DNA of 64,000 nucleotides. Source: Prorocentrum cordatum (lineage: Eukaryota; Sar; Dinophyceae; Prorocentrales; Prorocentraceae). The position numbers and the translations under genes are program-made. The DNA is taken from NCBI GenBank assembly GCA_963575745.1, contig CAUYUJ010005636.1, forward strand, positions 278,792 to 342,791, written 5' to 3'. Of this stretch, positions 29,809 through 42,658 are shown piece by piece. Below the pieces are notes generated by a model that did not search any database, was not told the DNA's origin, and worked only from the letters and a program-made list of their open reading frames with translations. How positions within the stretch are numbered: the stretch's first letter is position 1; each line of letters opens with the position of its first letter.

Positions 29809-30339
29809 AGCTTCTGGTGCCGTGGGAGCTGTCCTCGCGCTCGGCGCATGCGTGCGTCGCCTCGGCTCGGCATATCCGCGCCTGCCCGCCGATCAGGGCG
29901 AACCGAACGGCGCCGCCCTAGCGACCCCCCCCCCAGCGCGTCAAGCGGCCGATCGACCCCGGCGATTGCGCGTGGTCACGCATACGGCGATTTGAGCCTA
30001 ACATGGCTACAGAAGAGGAGGAAGGAGGAGGAGGAGGAATAATATTAATAAGTATACGACGGGTATATAGTGATACTACGAGTGGCAATAATACGACCAG
30101 CAATATTAGTATTACTAATACTAGCAATCGGTCTACGCATAACAAAACAAGCGATGACACTGCCACCTATGATGTTAGATATAATGATATTACTTTTCAT
30201 CGTTCGATTCCATTGCATATGACTAGTAACATTTATACGACTAAGGCGAATCCGATTCATAACGCTACCAATAAAACCACAACACTAATCTGCAAAGGGT
30301 GAGGATGAGTGGGGGGAATGAAGTAAGAAGGAGGAGGAG

Positions 30340-30760
30340 AAGAGTGAGTGAGGAGCACACAAACGAGAAAGAGGTGGAGGGCGGGAGGAGGAGGAGGAAG
30401 AAGACATCGACGAAGAAGACGAACAATAAGGATACAACGAATTCCCATACTAATTCGAGAAGGAGGAGGAAGAGGAGGAGGAGGAGGAGGAGGAGGAGGA
30501 GGAGGAGGAGGAGTGAGGGGGGAGAAGCAAGGATGAGGAGCAGGAGAAGAAGGAGCGAGTGAGGAGGACGCAAAGGGGGAGGAGGAGGAGGGCGGGAGGA
30601 GGGAGAGTGAAGGGTGTAGGGGGAGGACAAGGAAGTACAATATGGCGGAGAAAGAACGGGGAGTTGGAGGAAGAGCAGGGAGGAGGAAGGGCAGGGAGGA
30701 GGAGGAGGAGGAGGAGGAGGAGGGTGAGGAGGAAGAGGAGGGGAGGATGAGACAGAGGAG
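30340..30760. repeat. GGA/GAA low-complexity tract
   Basis: Purine-rich; preceded (30030-30290) by an AT-richer stretch with ACTA/ATAC words and no convincing gene. Confidence 0.9.
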
Positions 30761-30869
30761 GAGCAGAAGGAGGGATGCGGCCAGTAAGAGGGAGGACCAG
30801 ACTCGATCGGGGGCTGGAACACGAAACAGGAAGTGCGCAGATAACGAACGAAACGAGTAAGAGGGACGA

Positions 30870-33800
30870 ACAAAAGCAGATATGACGATGACGATGACGT
30901 GGATGAAGATGACGATGACGTCGCGGATGACGATGACGATGCGATGATCATGTCGATGGCGATGATATTGATGATGGTGATTGTGATGATGATGCTAATG
31001 TTGATGACGATGCTGATGATGATGGTGATGCAGGTGGTACCGATGACGAGGGCGAAACCGAGAACGATGATGATGATGATGCTGACGATGCTGAAGATGA
31101 TGGTGATGATGATGTCGTTGATGCTGATGATGCTGATGGTGATGCTGATGATGGCGATGGCGATGACGATTATGGTGATGATTGTGCGGATGTTGATGAT
31201 GATGATTACGATGGTAATGTTGATGATAATGATGCTGGTGGTGATGCTGATGATGGCGATGCTGAGCATGATGATGATGACGCTGACGATGCTGATTATG
31301 ATGATGACGATGATGGCGGTGACGTTGATGGTGGTAGTTATGATGGTGCTGATTACGATGCTGATTATGACGATGCTGCTGATGATTATGATGATGATGA
31401 TGACGATGGCGATGACGGCGTTGATGATGATTATGATGTTGTTGATGACGATACGGGTGATTACATATGATGTCGGCGACGAAGACCCAGATGCTGATCA
31501 TGAGGAGGAGGATGTTGATTCTGGCGCTAGTGGTGACGATGATGATGGTGATGGTGATGATGGTGACGACGACGGCGATGACGATGGCGATGCTGAGGGC
31601 GATGGTGATGGTGATGTGCGTGGCACGGGGGTTTTTGCATGGGCGTTGAAGAAAGCAACATCTTTGGTATTGATTTGCACCCTTTTGAACATGCTCGGCG
31701 CGGTGACTGCGCCGGCGGGTAACCGCGCAGTGGAATCTACGCGCGCGAAGCATTTGGCATTATCCAGGCAGTTGAGTTGCGCGGCGACATCCTGGCCGCA
31801 CGCCCGCGACAGCCGTGCCCCACCAAAAAGTGGATGGATTTCGCGCGATGCAGTTTAGTGCAGCGCAGCATTGAGCGGCCCGCCGCGGCGGTTCAGAGGC
31901 ACGAATGGGGCGCCTTCATGCGCGGCAACTTTGGGCCGCCCGCCGGCGCCGCGCATCAAGATGTCTGATTGGGAGGTTGCCGCGCGCGACGTTCGTGGCA
32001 TAATTCAGCGGCCGCGTTAACAGTTGCGCTGCAAGCATGGGGGGGCCGCCGTTTGAAATGGAGCGTGCGCATGGAGCAGCGTACAATATGTGAGACGTGG
32101 TTTCGCTTCCATGTTCCTCGTTTGGGAAATGGTGCGCCGTGCGCCCCTCCCCCTCTCGCGACCCCCGTTGAATTTCACCTGGCTGATGGTTGTGATGATG
32201 ATGGTGGCGGTCATGATGGTGGCGAGAAAGCCGATGCTGACGATGATGGTTATGCCGACGACGATGGCAATGTTGATCGCGATGGCGCTGGTGATTGTAA
32301 TGGTGTTGGTTATAGTGCTGATGATGATGGCGACGATGCCGATGCTGATGATGATGTCGACGACGCTGATGGTGATGAGGAGGAGGATGTTGGCGCTGGA
32401 GATGAGGATGATGATGGTCATGGCGATGATAGTGACGACGACGGCGACGATGGCGATGCTGATGGCCATGGCGATGGCGACGGCGATGGCGACGCGCGTG
32501 GCACGGGGGGTCTTTACATGGGTGTTGAAGACAGCGGCACCTTTAGTATTGAGTTGTGCCTTTTTGGAAGTGCTCGGCTCGGGGGCTGCGGCGGCGGGCC
32601 ACCTCGCTGCGGGATCTACGCGCGCGAAAGATTTGGCGTCATCCGTGCAGCTGAGTTGCGCGGCGGCATCCTGGCCGCGCACCCGCGGCCGCCGTGCTCC
32701 GCCAAAAAGTCGATGTATTTCGCGCTATGCAGCTTAGTGCAACGCAGCATTGGGCGACACGCCGCGGCAGTTCAGGGGCGCGAGTGGGGCGCTTTCACGC
32801 GCTGCAACTTGGGCCGCCCGCCGGCGCCGCGCATCAGGATGTCGGAGCGGGAGGCTGCCGCGCGCGACGTTCGTGGCCCAATTCAATAGCCGCGCGAAAA
32901 ATGCGCCGCAAGCAAGGGGGGAGCCGCCGTTCGAAATGGGAAGTTCACATGGAGCGACGTACCATGTGTGAGACGTGGTTTCGCTTCAAATGTTCCAGCT
33001 TGGGAAAAGATGTGGTCTCTCCTATTGCGCCCCCCGTTAATTCTCACCTGGCTGATGATGATGGCGGTGGTGGCGGTCATAGTGATGGCGAGAATGCCGA
33101 CGCTGATGGTGGTGGTTCTGCCGACGCCGATGGCGATGCTGATCGCGATGGCGCGTGTGATGGCTCCGATGCTGAGTATGACGTTGGCGATGACGGCGAC
33201 GGTGATGACGATGCTGATGATGAGGATGTCGACGACGGCGGCGGTGATGATGATGAGGGGGGGGGGGGGGGGGGGGGGGATGTTGTTGCTGGTGCTGGTG
33301 ATGAGGGTGATGATGGCGATGGCGATGATGGTGACGACGACGGCGATGACGATGGCGATGCCGACGGCGACGCCGTGCCGACGGCGATGGCGACGTGCGC
33401 GGCGCGGGGGGGGGGTCTCCAAATGGGCGTTGAAGAATGCAGCGCTCGTGGCATGGATGTGTATCTGTTTGAACGTGCTTGGCGCGGGGGCTGCGCCAGC
33501 GGGCCACCGCGCCGTGGAATCTACGCGCGCGATGCATCTGGCATCACCCAGGCGGCAGATTTGCGCGACGACATTCTGGCCGCGCGCCCGCGACCGCCGC
33601 GCCCCGCCAAAACGTGGATGCATTTCGCGCGGCGCAGTTCAGTGCAACGCAGCATTGGGCGGCCCGCCGCGGCGGTTCAGGGGCGCGAATGGTGCGCTTT
33701 CATGCGCGGCAACTTTGGGCCGCCCGCTGGCGCCGCGCATCAGCGCGTCTAATTGGGAGGCTGCCGCGCGCGACGTTCGTGGCTCAATTCGTTGGCCACG

Positions 33801-36800
33801 TCAACAGTTGCGCAGCAAGCATGGGGGCGCCGCCGTTTGAAATGGAGCGTGCACGCATCGCGCAATATGTGAGACGCGTTTTCGACTCGATGTTCCTCGT
33901 TTGGGACACGGTGCGGTCCTCCCTTTTCTGGCGCCCCCCATTTATTGTCACCTGTGCGATGATGATGATGATGGTGGTGGTGGTGGTGATAATGATGGCG
34001 ATAATGCCGATGATGATGATGGTGGTGGTTCTGTATTTGATGATGGCGGTGATGTTGATCGTGGCGGTGATGGTTATCATAGCGATGCTGATTATGATGC
34101 TGATGATTGGCGATGGCGATGATGATGCTGGCGCTGGTGGTTATAATGTCGACGACGACGGTGATGGTGAGAATTGCGGAGATGCTGATGCTGGTGGTGG
34201 CGACGAGGGTGATGATGTCGATGGCGATGGTGGTGGCGATGACGATGGCGATGACGAAGGCGATGACGATGACGATGGCGATGGCGATGGCGACGTGCGC
34301 GGCGCGGGGGGGTCTCCAAACTGTCGTTGAAGAAAGCAGCTCCTTTGGTATTGATTAGCACCTTTTTGAACGTGCTCGGCGCGGGGGCTGCGCCATCGGG
34401 CCACCGCGCAGTGGCATCTACGCGCGCGAGGCATCTGGCATTCTCCAGGCATCTGAGTTGCGCGACGACATCCTGGCCGCGCGCCCGCGACCGCCGCGCC
34501 CCGCCAAAACGTGGATGCATTGCGCGCGGCGCAGTTCAGTGCAACGCAGCATTGGGCGACTCGCCGCGACAGTTCAGGGGCGCGAATGGTGCGCTTTCAT
34601 GCGCGGCAACTTTGGGCCGCCCGCCGGCGCCGCGAATCATGATGTCCGAGCGGGGGGGGGGGGCGCGCGCGCGTTCGTGGCCCAACTCAATGGCCGCCTT
34701 AGACAAATGCGCCGCAAGCGCGGGAGAGCCGCCTTTCGAAATGGAACGTTCATGGATCAACGCACCATCTTTGAGACGTGGTTTCGCTTCAGAATTCTTC
34801 GCTTGGGAAAGATGCGCCCCCCCCCCGCCCCTTCTGCGCCCCCATGAAGTCGCACCTGGCTGATATTGATGACGACGATGGTGGCGATGGCGGCGGTGGT
34901 CATGATGAGGGCGAGACTGCCGATGATGACGATGGTTTCGCCGATGGTGGTGTTGATCATGATGGCGACGGTGTATGTCATAATGCTCCTGTCGGAGGTG
35001 GCGATGCTGATGACGATGCCGATGATGATGATGTCGGCGACGGCGATGGTGATGAGTAGGGGGGTGCTGATGCTGGTGGCGAGGATGATGATGGCGATGG
35101 GGGCGATGGTTCCGACGACGGCGACGACGATGGCGATGGTGGTGGCGACGGCGATGGCGACGGTGATGGCGATGGTGATGGCGATGGTGATGGCGCGGGG
35201 GGTCTCCACATAGGCGCTGGAACAAGCAGCGCCTTCGGCATTGATCTGCACCTTTTGAACACGCTCGGGGGCTGCGCCAGCGGGTCGCCGCGCAGTGGAA
35301 CCTACGCGCGCGAAGCATCTGGCATTATCCAGGCAGCTGAGTTGCGCGGCGCCATCCTAGCCGCGCGCCCGCGACCGCCGTGCCCCGTTGACAAGTGGAT
35401 GCGTTTCGCGCGGCGCAGTTCATTGAAGCGCAGCATTGGGCGACCCGCCGCGGCAGTTCAGGGGCGCGAGTGCGGCCCTTTCATGCACTGCAACTTTGGG
35501 CCGCCCGTCGGCGCCGTGCGTCGGCGCGTCTGAGCGGGAGGCTGCCGCCCGCGACGGTCGCGGCCCAATTCAGAGGCCGCGAGAAAAAAATATTGCGCCG
35601 CAAGCATGGGGGAGGCGCCGTTCGAAATGGAACGTTCACGTGGAGCAGCGCGCCATCTGTGAGACGTGGTTTCGTCTCACATTCCCACGTTTGGGAATGG
35701 TGCGTTCCTCCCCCTTGTGCGTCCCCCATTGATTCTCACCTGGCCGATGATGATGATGGCGGTGGTGGTTGTCGTGATGATGGCGAGAATGCCAATGGCG
35801 ACGATGGTTCTGCCGATGATGATGGAAATGTTGATCGCGATGGTAATGGTGACTTCAATGGTGCTGGTGGTGGCGCTGATGATGCTAGCGATGATAGTGA
35901 TGATGGCGATGATGATGTCGACGACGACGGTAATGGCGACGAGGAGGAGGATGCTGATGCTGGTGCTGGTGACGAGGATGCTGATGGTGATGGCGACGAT
36001 GGCGACGACGACGGCGACGACGATGGCGATGCTGATGGCGGTGGCGATGGCGACGTCGACGGCGATGGTGATGGCGATGCGCGCGGCGCGGGGGGATCTC
36101 GCAATGCGCGTTGAAGAAAGCAGCTCCTGTGGCATTGTTTTGTATTTTTTTGAATATGCTCGGCGCGGGGGCTGTGCCAGCAGGCCACCGCGCAGTAGAA
36201 TCTACTCGCGCGAAGCATCTGGCATTATCCAGGCAGCTGAGTTGCGCGGGGGCGCCCTGGCCGCGCGCCCGCGACCGCCGCGCCCCGCCAAAGAGTGGAT
36301 TCATTTCGCGCAGTGCATTTCGCCCATGAACTACCGCAGCAGTTCGCGCGCGCGGATGGGTCGCTCTCATGCATTGCAACTTCGGGCCGCACGCCGGCGC
36401 CGCGCATCAACATGTCTGAGCGGGAGGCTGCCGCGCGCCACGCGCGTGGCCTAGTTCGATGGCCGGGTTCAAAATTTCACTGCAAGCATGGGGGGGCCGC
36501 CGCTCGAAATGGAGAGTTCACGTGGAGCCGCGAACCATGGGTGAGACGTGGTTTCGCTCCGAATTTGGTCATGGTGATGGCGAGAATGCTGATGCTGATA
36601 AAGATGGCCATGCCGATGGCGATGGCGATGTTGATCGCGATGGCGATGGTGATGCTGGTTATGCTGTTGACGCTAATGATGGCGATGAAGATGTTGACGA
36701 TGATAATGTCGAAGACGACGACGGTGATGATGACAACGAGGAGGATGCGCGTGCTGGCGATGAGGATGACGATGGCGATGGCGATGATGGCGACGACGAC

Positions 36801-39800
36801 GGCGATGACGATGGCGATTCTGATGGCGATGGCGATGGTGACGGCGATGGCGTTGCGCGCGGCACGGGGGGTCTCCAAATTGGCGTTGAAGAGAGCAGCG
36901 CCGTCGGCATTGATTTGCACTTTTTTGAACGTGGTCGGCGCGGGGGCTGTGCCAGCGGGTCGCCGCGCAGTGGAATCTACGCGCGCGAAGCAGTTGGCAT
37001 TATCCAGGCAGCCGAGTTGCGCGGCGACATCCCGGCCGCGCGCCTGCGACCCGCCAAAAAGTGGATGCATTTCGCGCGACGCAGTTTAGCGCGGCGCAGC
37101 GTTGGGCGACCCGCCGCGGCAGTTCAGGGCCGCGAGTGGGGCACTTTCATGCATTGCAGCTAAGGGCCGCGCGCCGGCGCTGCGCATCAAAATGTCTGAG
37201 TGGCAGGCTGCCGCGCGACTTTCGTGGCCCAAGTCAATGGCCGCGTTAATCATTGCGCCGCAGGCGTGGGGGGGGGCCGCCGCTCGAAATGGAACGTTCA
37301 CATGGGGCAGCGTGCCATGTGTGAGACGTGGTTTCGTTTCAAATTTCTTCGTGTGGGAAAGGTGCGTTCCTCCCTCTTGTTGCGCTTCCCGTTAATTGTC
37401 ACCTGGTTGATGATGATGACGGCGGTGGTCTTCATGATGATGGCGAGAATGCCGATGCTGCTGATGATTTTTTAATGGCGATGGTGATGTTGATCGTGAT
37501 GACGCTGGCGATTATACTGATGCTGAGTTTGCTGATGATGACTGATACGGCGATGCTGATGATGAGAACGCCGGCGACGAAGACGGCGATGATGATGACG
37601 TGGAGGAGGATGCTGATGCTGGTGCTGGTGACGAGGATGACGATGACGATGGTGATGACGGTGGCGACGACGGCGATGACGATGGCGATTGTGATGGTGA
37701 AAGGGACGGTGATGGTGATGCGCGCGGCGCGGGGGGGCCGTCTCCAAATCGTCGTTGAAGAAATCAGCGCCCGCGGCATTTATGCGCGCCTTCTTGAACA
37801 TGCTCGGCGCGGGGGCTGCGCCAGCGGGTCACCGCGCAGTGGAATCTACGCGCGCGAAGCAGTTGGCATTATCCAGGCAGCTGAGTTGCGCGGCGACGCC
37901 CTGGCCGCGAACCCGCTTCCGCCGCGCCCTACCACAGAGTGGGCGCTCTTCGCGCGACGCAGTTCAGCGCGGCGCAGCGTTGGGCGACCCGCCGCGGCAG
38001 TTCAGGGGCGCGAGTGGGCTCCACTCATGCGTCGCAGCCTTGGCCCGCCCGCCGGCGCCGCGCATCAAAATGTCCGAGCGGGAGGCAGCCGGCGGCGCAA
38101 TTCGTGACCAATGGGGGAGCCGCCGCTCCAAATGGAACGTTCACATAGAGCAGCGTGCCATGTGTGCGACGCGGTTTCGCTTCACACTTCCTCGTTTGGG
38201 AAAGGTGCCTTCCCCCCCCTTGTTGCGCCCCCCGCTCATTGTCACCTGGCTGATGATGATGTTCATGGTGGTTGTGGTCTTCATGAAGTCGAGATTTCCG
38301 ATGATGATGGTTATGCCGACGAGGATGGTGATGTCGATCGTGGTGGTCATGGTGATTATAATGATGCTGATGATGCTGCTGGTGGTGATGACGATGATGA
38401 TGCCGATGTTGATGGTGATGATAGTGTCGACGATGACGACGGTGATGGTGAGGATGAGGAGGATACTGATGCCGGCGCTGGCGATTTGGATGATGATGGC
38501 GATGGTGATGTCGGTGACGACATACGGCGGTGAGGATGGCGATGCTGATGGTGATGGCGATGGCGATGGCGATGGTGATGGTAATGTGCGTGGTACGGGG
38601 GGGTCTTAGAATTTGCGTTGAGTAAAGCCGCACCTTTGGTGTTGTTTTGCACCTTTTGGAACGTGCTCGGCGCGGGGGCCCCGCGCTGGAGGGCCACTGT
38701 GCGGTGGGATCTACGCGCGCGAAGCATCTGGGATTATCCAGGCAGCTGAGTTGCGCGGCGACATCCTGGCCGCGTGCCCGCGACCGCCGTGCCCCGCCAG
38801 AAAGCCGGCGCATTTCGCGCAACGCAGTTCAGTGCAACGCAGCATTGGGCGACCCGCTGCTGAAGTTCAGGGGCGCGGGTAAGGCATTTTCATGCATTGC
38901 ATGTTCGGGCCGCCCGACGCGCCACGCATCAAAATGTCTGAGCAGGGGGCCGCAGCGCGCGACGTTCGTGGCCCAACCCAATGGCCGCGTGTGAAATTGC
39001 GCCGCAAGCATGGGCGCCGTTTGGGATGGAGCGTGCACATGCAGCAGCGTACCATATGTGAGACGTGATTTCGCTTCAAATTTCCTCGATTTGGGAAAGG
39101 CGCGTTCCTTCCCCTTTTGCGTCCCCCATTAGTTCTCACCTGGCTGATGATGGCGATAATGATGATGTTGGTGGTGGTGGTCATGATGATGGCGACAATG
39201 CCGGTGATGATGATGATTGTGCCGATGATGAAAATGGTGTGGATCGTGCTGGTGACGGTTGTCATCATCATGCGGATGATGATGTTGATGGTGATGATGA
39301 TGGCGATGATGATGCTGATGCTGGTGATGAGGACGTCAACGACGACGACGGTGGATATGATGATGACGAGAAGGGGGATGTTGATGCTGGTGCTGGCGAT
39401 GATGATGATGATGCTTACGATGGTGGCGATGATGGCGACGACGGCGATGGCGATGGCGATGCTGATGATGGTGGTGAAGGCGGTGGCGATGGTGATGGCG
39501 ATGGTGATGGCGATGTGCGCGGCGCGGCGCCGTCCCCAAATTGGCGTTGGAGAAAGCAGAACCATTGGCATTGCTTTGTTCCTTTTCGAACATGCTCGGC
39601 GCAAAGACTGCGCCAGCGGGTCACCGCGCTATGGGATTTACGCGCGCAAGGCATCTGGCGTTTCCCAGGCAGCTGAGTTGCGCGGGGACATCCCGGCCGC
39701 GTGCCCGCGACCGCCGTGCCCCGCCAGAGAGTGGATGCGTTCCGCGCGACGCAGTTGAATTCAACGCCGCATTGGGCGGCCCGCCGCGGCAGTTCACGGG

Positions 39801-41081
39801 CGCGAAGAGGGCGCCTTCATGCGTCGCAACTTTGGGCCGCCCGACTGCGCCGCGCCCTGGCGAGTCTGAGCGGGGGCTGCCGCGCGCGACGTTCGTGGCC
39901 CAATCCAATGGCCGCGTATAAAAAATGCGCCGCGAGCATGGGAGAGTCGCCGTTCCACGTGGAACGCTCGCATGGAGCAACGTACCATATGTGAAACGTG
40001 GTTTCGTCTCAAATTTCCTCGTTTGGGCAGGGTGCGTCTTCCCCTTGTCGCGCCGTCCCCCATTAATTCTCACCTGGCCGAAGGTGATGATGATGATGGT
40101 GCTGGTGGTGGTGGTCATGATGATGGCGAGAATGCCGCTGATCATGATGGTTCTGCCGATGATGCTGGTGATGTTGGTCGTGGCGGTGCTGGTGAGCATG
40201 CGGATGCTCATAGGATGCCGATGCTGCTGATGATGATGCTGATTATGATAACGATGATGATGCTGATAATGGAGGTGTCGACGACGACGGTGGTGATGAT
40301 GAGGAGGAGGATGTTGGTGCTGGCGCTGGTGGTGAGGATGATGCTATCGATGGTGATGATGGTGGCGACGACGGCGATGACGATGGCGATGCTGATGGTG
40401 ATGGCGATGGTGATTGTAATGGTGATGGTGCAGGTGATGTGCGCGTGCGGGGGGTCTCCAGATTGGTGTTGAAGAAGGCAGCACCTGTGGTATTGATTTG
40501 TACCTTTTGGAACATGCTCGGCGCGGAGACTGCGCCAGCGGGTCACCGCGCAGTGGAATCTTCGCGCGCGAAGCATCTGGCATTATCCACGCAGCTGAAT
40601 TGCGCGGCGGCTGGCCGCGTGCCCGCGACCGCCGCGCCCCACCAAATCGCGGATGCATTTCGCGCAATGCGCTCGAATGCGATGCAGCATTGGGCGACCC
40701 GCCGCGGCAGGTCAGGGACACGAGTGGGACACTTGCATGCGTTGCAACTTTTGGCCGCCCGCCGGTGCTGCGCATCAGAATTTCGGAGCGGGAGGCTCCC
40801 GCGCGCGACGCTCGTGGCCCAAATTCATGACCACGCTTTAAAATTGCGTCGCAAGCGTGGGAAAGCCGCTGCTTGAAATGGAACGGTCACATGGAGCAGC
40901 GTATATGTGAGACGTGGTTTCGCCTCGATTTTTTCACTTTGGGAAAGCGTTGCTCCCCATTTTGCGCCCCCAATTATTCTCACTTTGCTGATGATGATGG
41001 TGGTGGTGGTGGTCATGATGATGATGACGATGGTGATGATGATGCTGGTGTTGTTGATGATGATGACGGTGATGTTGATGC

Positions 41082-41159
<78 letters not shown>

Positions 41160-41200
41160 CGATGACGATGACGATGATGATGATTTTGCCGATGCGATGT
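30870..41200 (+). repeat. 11-unit satellite, period ~0.88 kb, with internal GAT/GATGGC arrays
   Basis: A GTGCGCGGCGCGGGG-type marker begins units at about 31616, 32494, 33395, 34295, 35192, 36079, 36854, 37720, 38585, 39515 and 40440. After it each unit has a conserved ~400-bp part: GGCGTTGAAGAAAGCAGC, GTGCTCGGCGCGGGGGCTG, GCATTATCCAGGCAGCTGAG, GACGTTCGTGGCCCAA, ATGGAGCAGCGTACCATATG, TGAGACGTGGTTTCGCTTC, TTCTCACCTGGCTGATGATG. Then come ~350-450 bp of GATGAT/GATGGC repeats. Two + frames stay open through most units because the parts are stop-poor: one reads GIYAREASGIIQAAELRG, the other RAVESTRAKHLALSRQLS. I do not call these genes. Confidence 0.93.
41080..41190. repeat. (GAT)n array ending the satellite
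   Basis: Pure GAT then GACGAT; last degenerate satellite unit. Confidence 0.95.
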
Positions 41201-41251
41201 TGATGGCAATGGGGCGCAAGCGCGGCCGCGACCGTGCCTCGCCGCTCGCAG

Positions 41252-41390
41252 GAGGAGGAGGAAGAGGACGAGGAGTTTTGGTCCGATCGCTCCTCAAATT
41301 CGGCCGGGCGGGCGAGCAGGAGGAGGAAGGGGGAGGGCGAACAGAGGGGGCTGCCACGTCCCATGACGTCCAGCGCGGGGGCAGATTCAG
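41252..41390 (+). CDS. candidate 5' exon of gene F, acidic then basic
   Basis: After GCCGCTCGCAG the frame reads EEEEDEEFWSDRSSNSAGRA, SRRRKGEGEQRGLPRPMTSS and continues towards ADS before a ~240-nt C/T tract. Donor not identified. A second frame is open (VLVRSLLKFGRAGEQEEEG). It immediately follows the satellite array. Confidence 0.4.
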
Positions 41391-41696
41391 TTTCCCCCCT
41401 GCCAGTCCTCAGCCATCCTCCTTGCCTGTTTTCCCCCTCCCTCCTCTGGAGGGTGTCGGAACCTCTCTCTATTCTCTCCGTGCTTTTCGGTTGTATCCGA
41501 CAGTGCCATCGTTTCCGCCTCCTCCTCGTCTTCTCCTCTCCTCTCCCCCTCCCCCCCCCTCTCCTCTGCCCCTCGCCCCCTGTCCCCATCCTCTCCCTCC
41601 GATCTCCTCTCTCCTCTCTCTTCTCCTCCTTCCGTGGATGCCGGGGGTCCGTACAAACTCCTCGAAGCCTTCTTGACCCCTGGAAGTCTCTGCCTC

Positions 41697-41771
41697 CCTA
41701 CGGTGGGTTCGTGCCGGCCGACGTCGAACGATCGGCCGCGATCGTCCGCAGTGTCACAGATCAGCGCCAGC
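41697..41771 (+). CDS. exon of gene F
   Basis: The frame reads SLPPYGGFVPADVERSAAIV RSVTDQRQ plus one base, ending at GTCATC. The start is placed after TGGAAG, although the frame is open further back (LLDPWK). The next acceptor, CTTACAG at 41809, is 38 nt downstream and phase-compatible (1 + 2 bases). Helical, unknown family. Confidence 0.45.
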
Positions 41772-41809
41772 GTCATCACGACGGGAGTCCGGTCGTGCGC
41801 CTCTTACAG

Positions 41810-41892
41810 TGGAGGCTCATGCCAAGAAACAACTTGCTTGCTTCCAGGATGCCCTGGTTTTCATGGGTTTTGTGGGTTTTGCGATGGAATAC
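41810..41892 (+). CDS. exon of gene F, hydrophobic
   Basis: After CTTACAG (two bases then) EAHAKKQLACFQDALVFMGF VGFAMEY. A donor GTGACG follows at 41893, but a GT at about 41871-41877 would leave the one-base overhang needed by the exon at 42220. The hydrophobic stretch could be a short membrane or buried helix. The donor lies at the start of a strong hairpin. Confidence 0.4.
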
Positions 41893-41952
41893 GTGACGTT
41901 CCCTCGCCAGAAATCAATGGTCGTCCATGGATTTCTGGCGAGGGAACGTCAC
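41893..41952. other. 60-nt near-perfect hairpin at a splice donor
   Basis: Arms of 23 bp (left starting GTGACGTTCCCTCGCC, right ending GGCGAGGGAACGTCAC) pair perfectly. They extend by ATGG/CCAT after one mismatch, leaving a TCGT loop. It begins exactly at a candidate 5' splice site of gene F. Confidence 0.85.
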
Positions 41953-42219
41953 GGCTACCCATTTGGAAGTCTGGGGTCTCAGGACTGGGTTTCTTGTAGA
42001 AGGTTTCTTGTGGACTGGCCTTCATTGTAACCCCTCTTGGCCCCACCCCACCCGAGGTGCGGTACGGCCCACGGCGGCGCGCCGCCGACAGCGCGCGACC
42101 GTCGGCCGGCAGCGCCGCTGCGCTGTGGGACAGCGCGGGGGCGCCAGGAAGGAAAAGGGTGATAGCTTCAGGAAGGAAGGACGCAGGGTTCCTGTGCGTG
42201 TTTTGAGCGCGTGCTCCAG

Positions 42220-42344
42220 GGGAGGAGGAAGACGGGACACTGAGAGAAGACGGGGGTGAGAAGGAGCAGGAGGAGGAGGAGGAGGAAGAGGAGGAGGAGG
42301 AGGAGGAGCAGCAGCAACAGCAGCAGCAGCAACAGCAACAGCAG
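42220..42344 (+). CDS. gene F exon coding polyGlu-polyGln, GTAAGT donor
   Basis: The acceptor CGTGCTCCAG is followed by two bases and 41 codons: EEEDGTLREDGGEKEQ, then a run of Glu, then Gln (mixed CAG/CAA). It ends at CAG|GTAAGT, a textbook donor. The mix of GAG/GAA and CAG/CAA codons argues for selection on protein, not a pure microsatellite. It ends in phase 0, matching the next exon across a 91-nt intron. Poly-Glu/Gln tracts are typical of nuclear regulatory or scaffold proteins, a weak clue to function. Confidence 0.65.
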
Positions 42345-42435
42345 GTAAGTAGTTCGGCCACCGCCTGCGCGTGTTGTAGGCAGGTGGCAGATACGTCGGT
42401 CTCGTCTGTCCTGGCCCCCTGATCCTTGTCTGCAG

Positions 42436-42658
42436 GGCACCACCGCAAAATCTTCTTCCGCCCCGCAGAGCAGCATGATGAAAGACGGAGGGGGGTCGAG
42501 GAGGATGTGGGATACGGGATGGTCAGGGAGAGGAGATAATGAGGAAGGAACGCGGAGTGAAGACGATATGGAGGGAGCTTTTGTTTGGAAGCTTGAGGAG
42601 TGGCTATCCGAGTTCGCCACACTGCGCCTGCGCGAGCTGTTCCTCGATGCCGCCAGTG
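42436..42658 (+). CDS. gene F exon
   Basis: CTTGTCTGCAG opens phase 0: GTTAKSSSAPQSSMMKDGGG, an acidic linker NEEGTRSEDDMEG, then FVWKLEEWLSEFATLRLREL FLDAAS plus one base, ending at GTGAGG. The final part is a strong amphipathic helix. A long C/T tract (about 42680-42890) follows in the intron. No family recognised. Confidence 0.7.

Noticed and set aside
31000-41000. Many Asp/Gly, Met, His or Ser/Pro-rich frames of 200-350 residues
   Set aside because: GAT/GATGGC repeats translated in different frames within the satellite; multiple frames are open at once.
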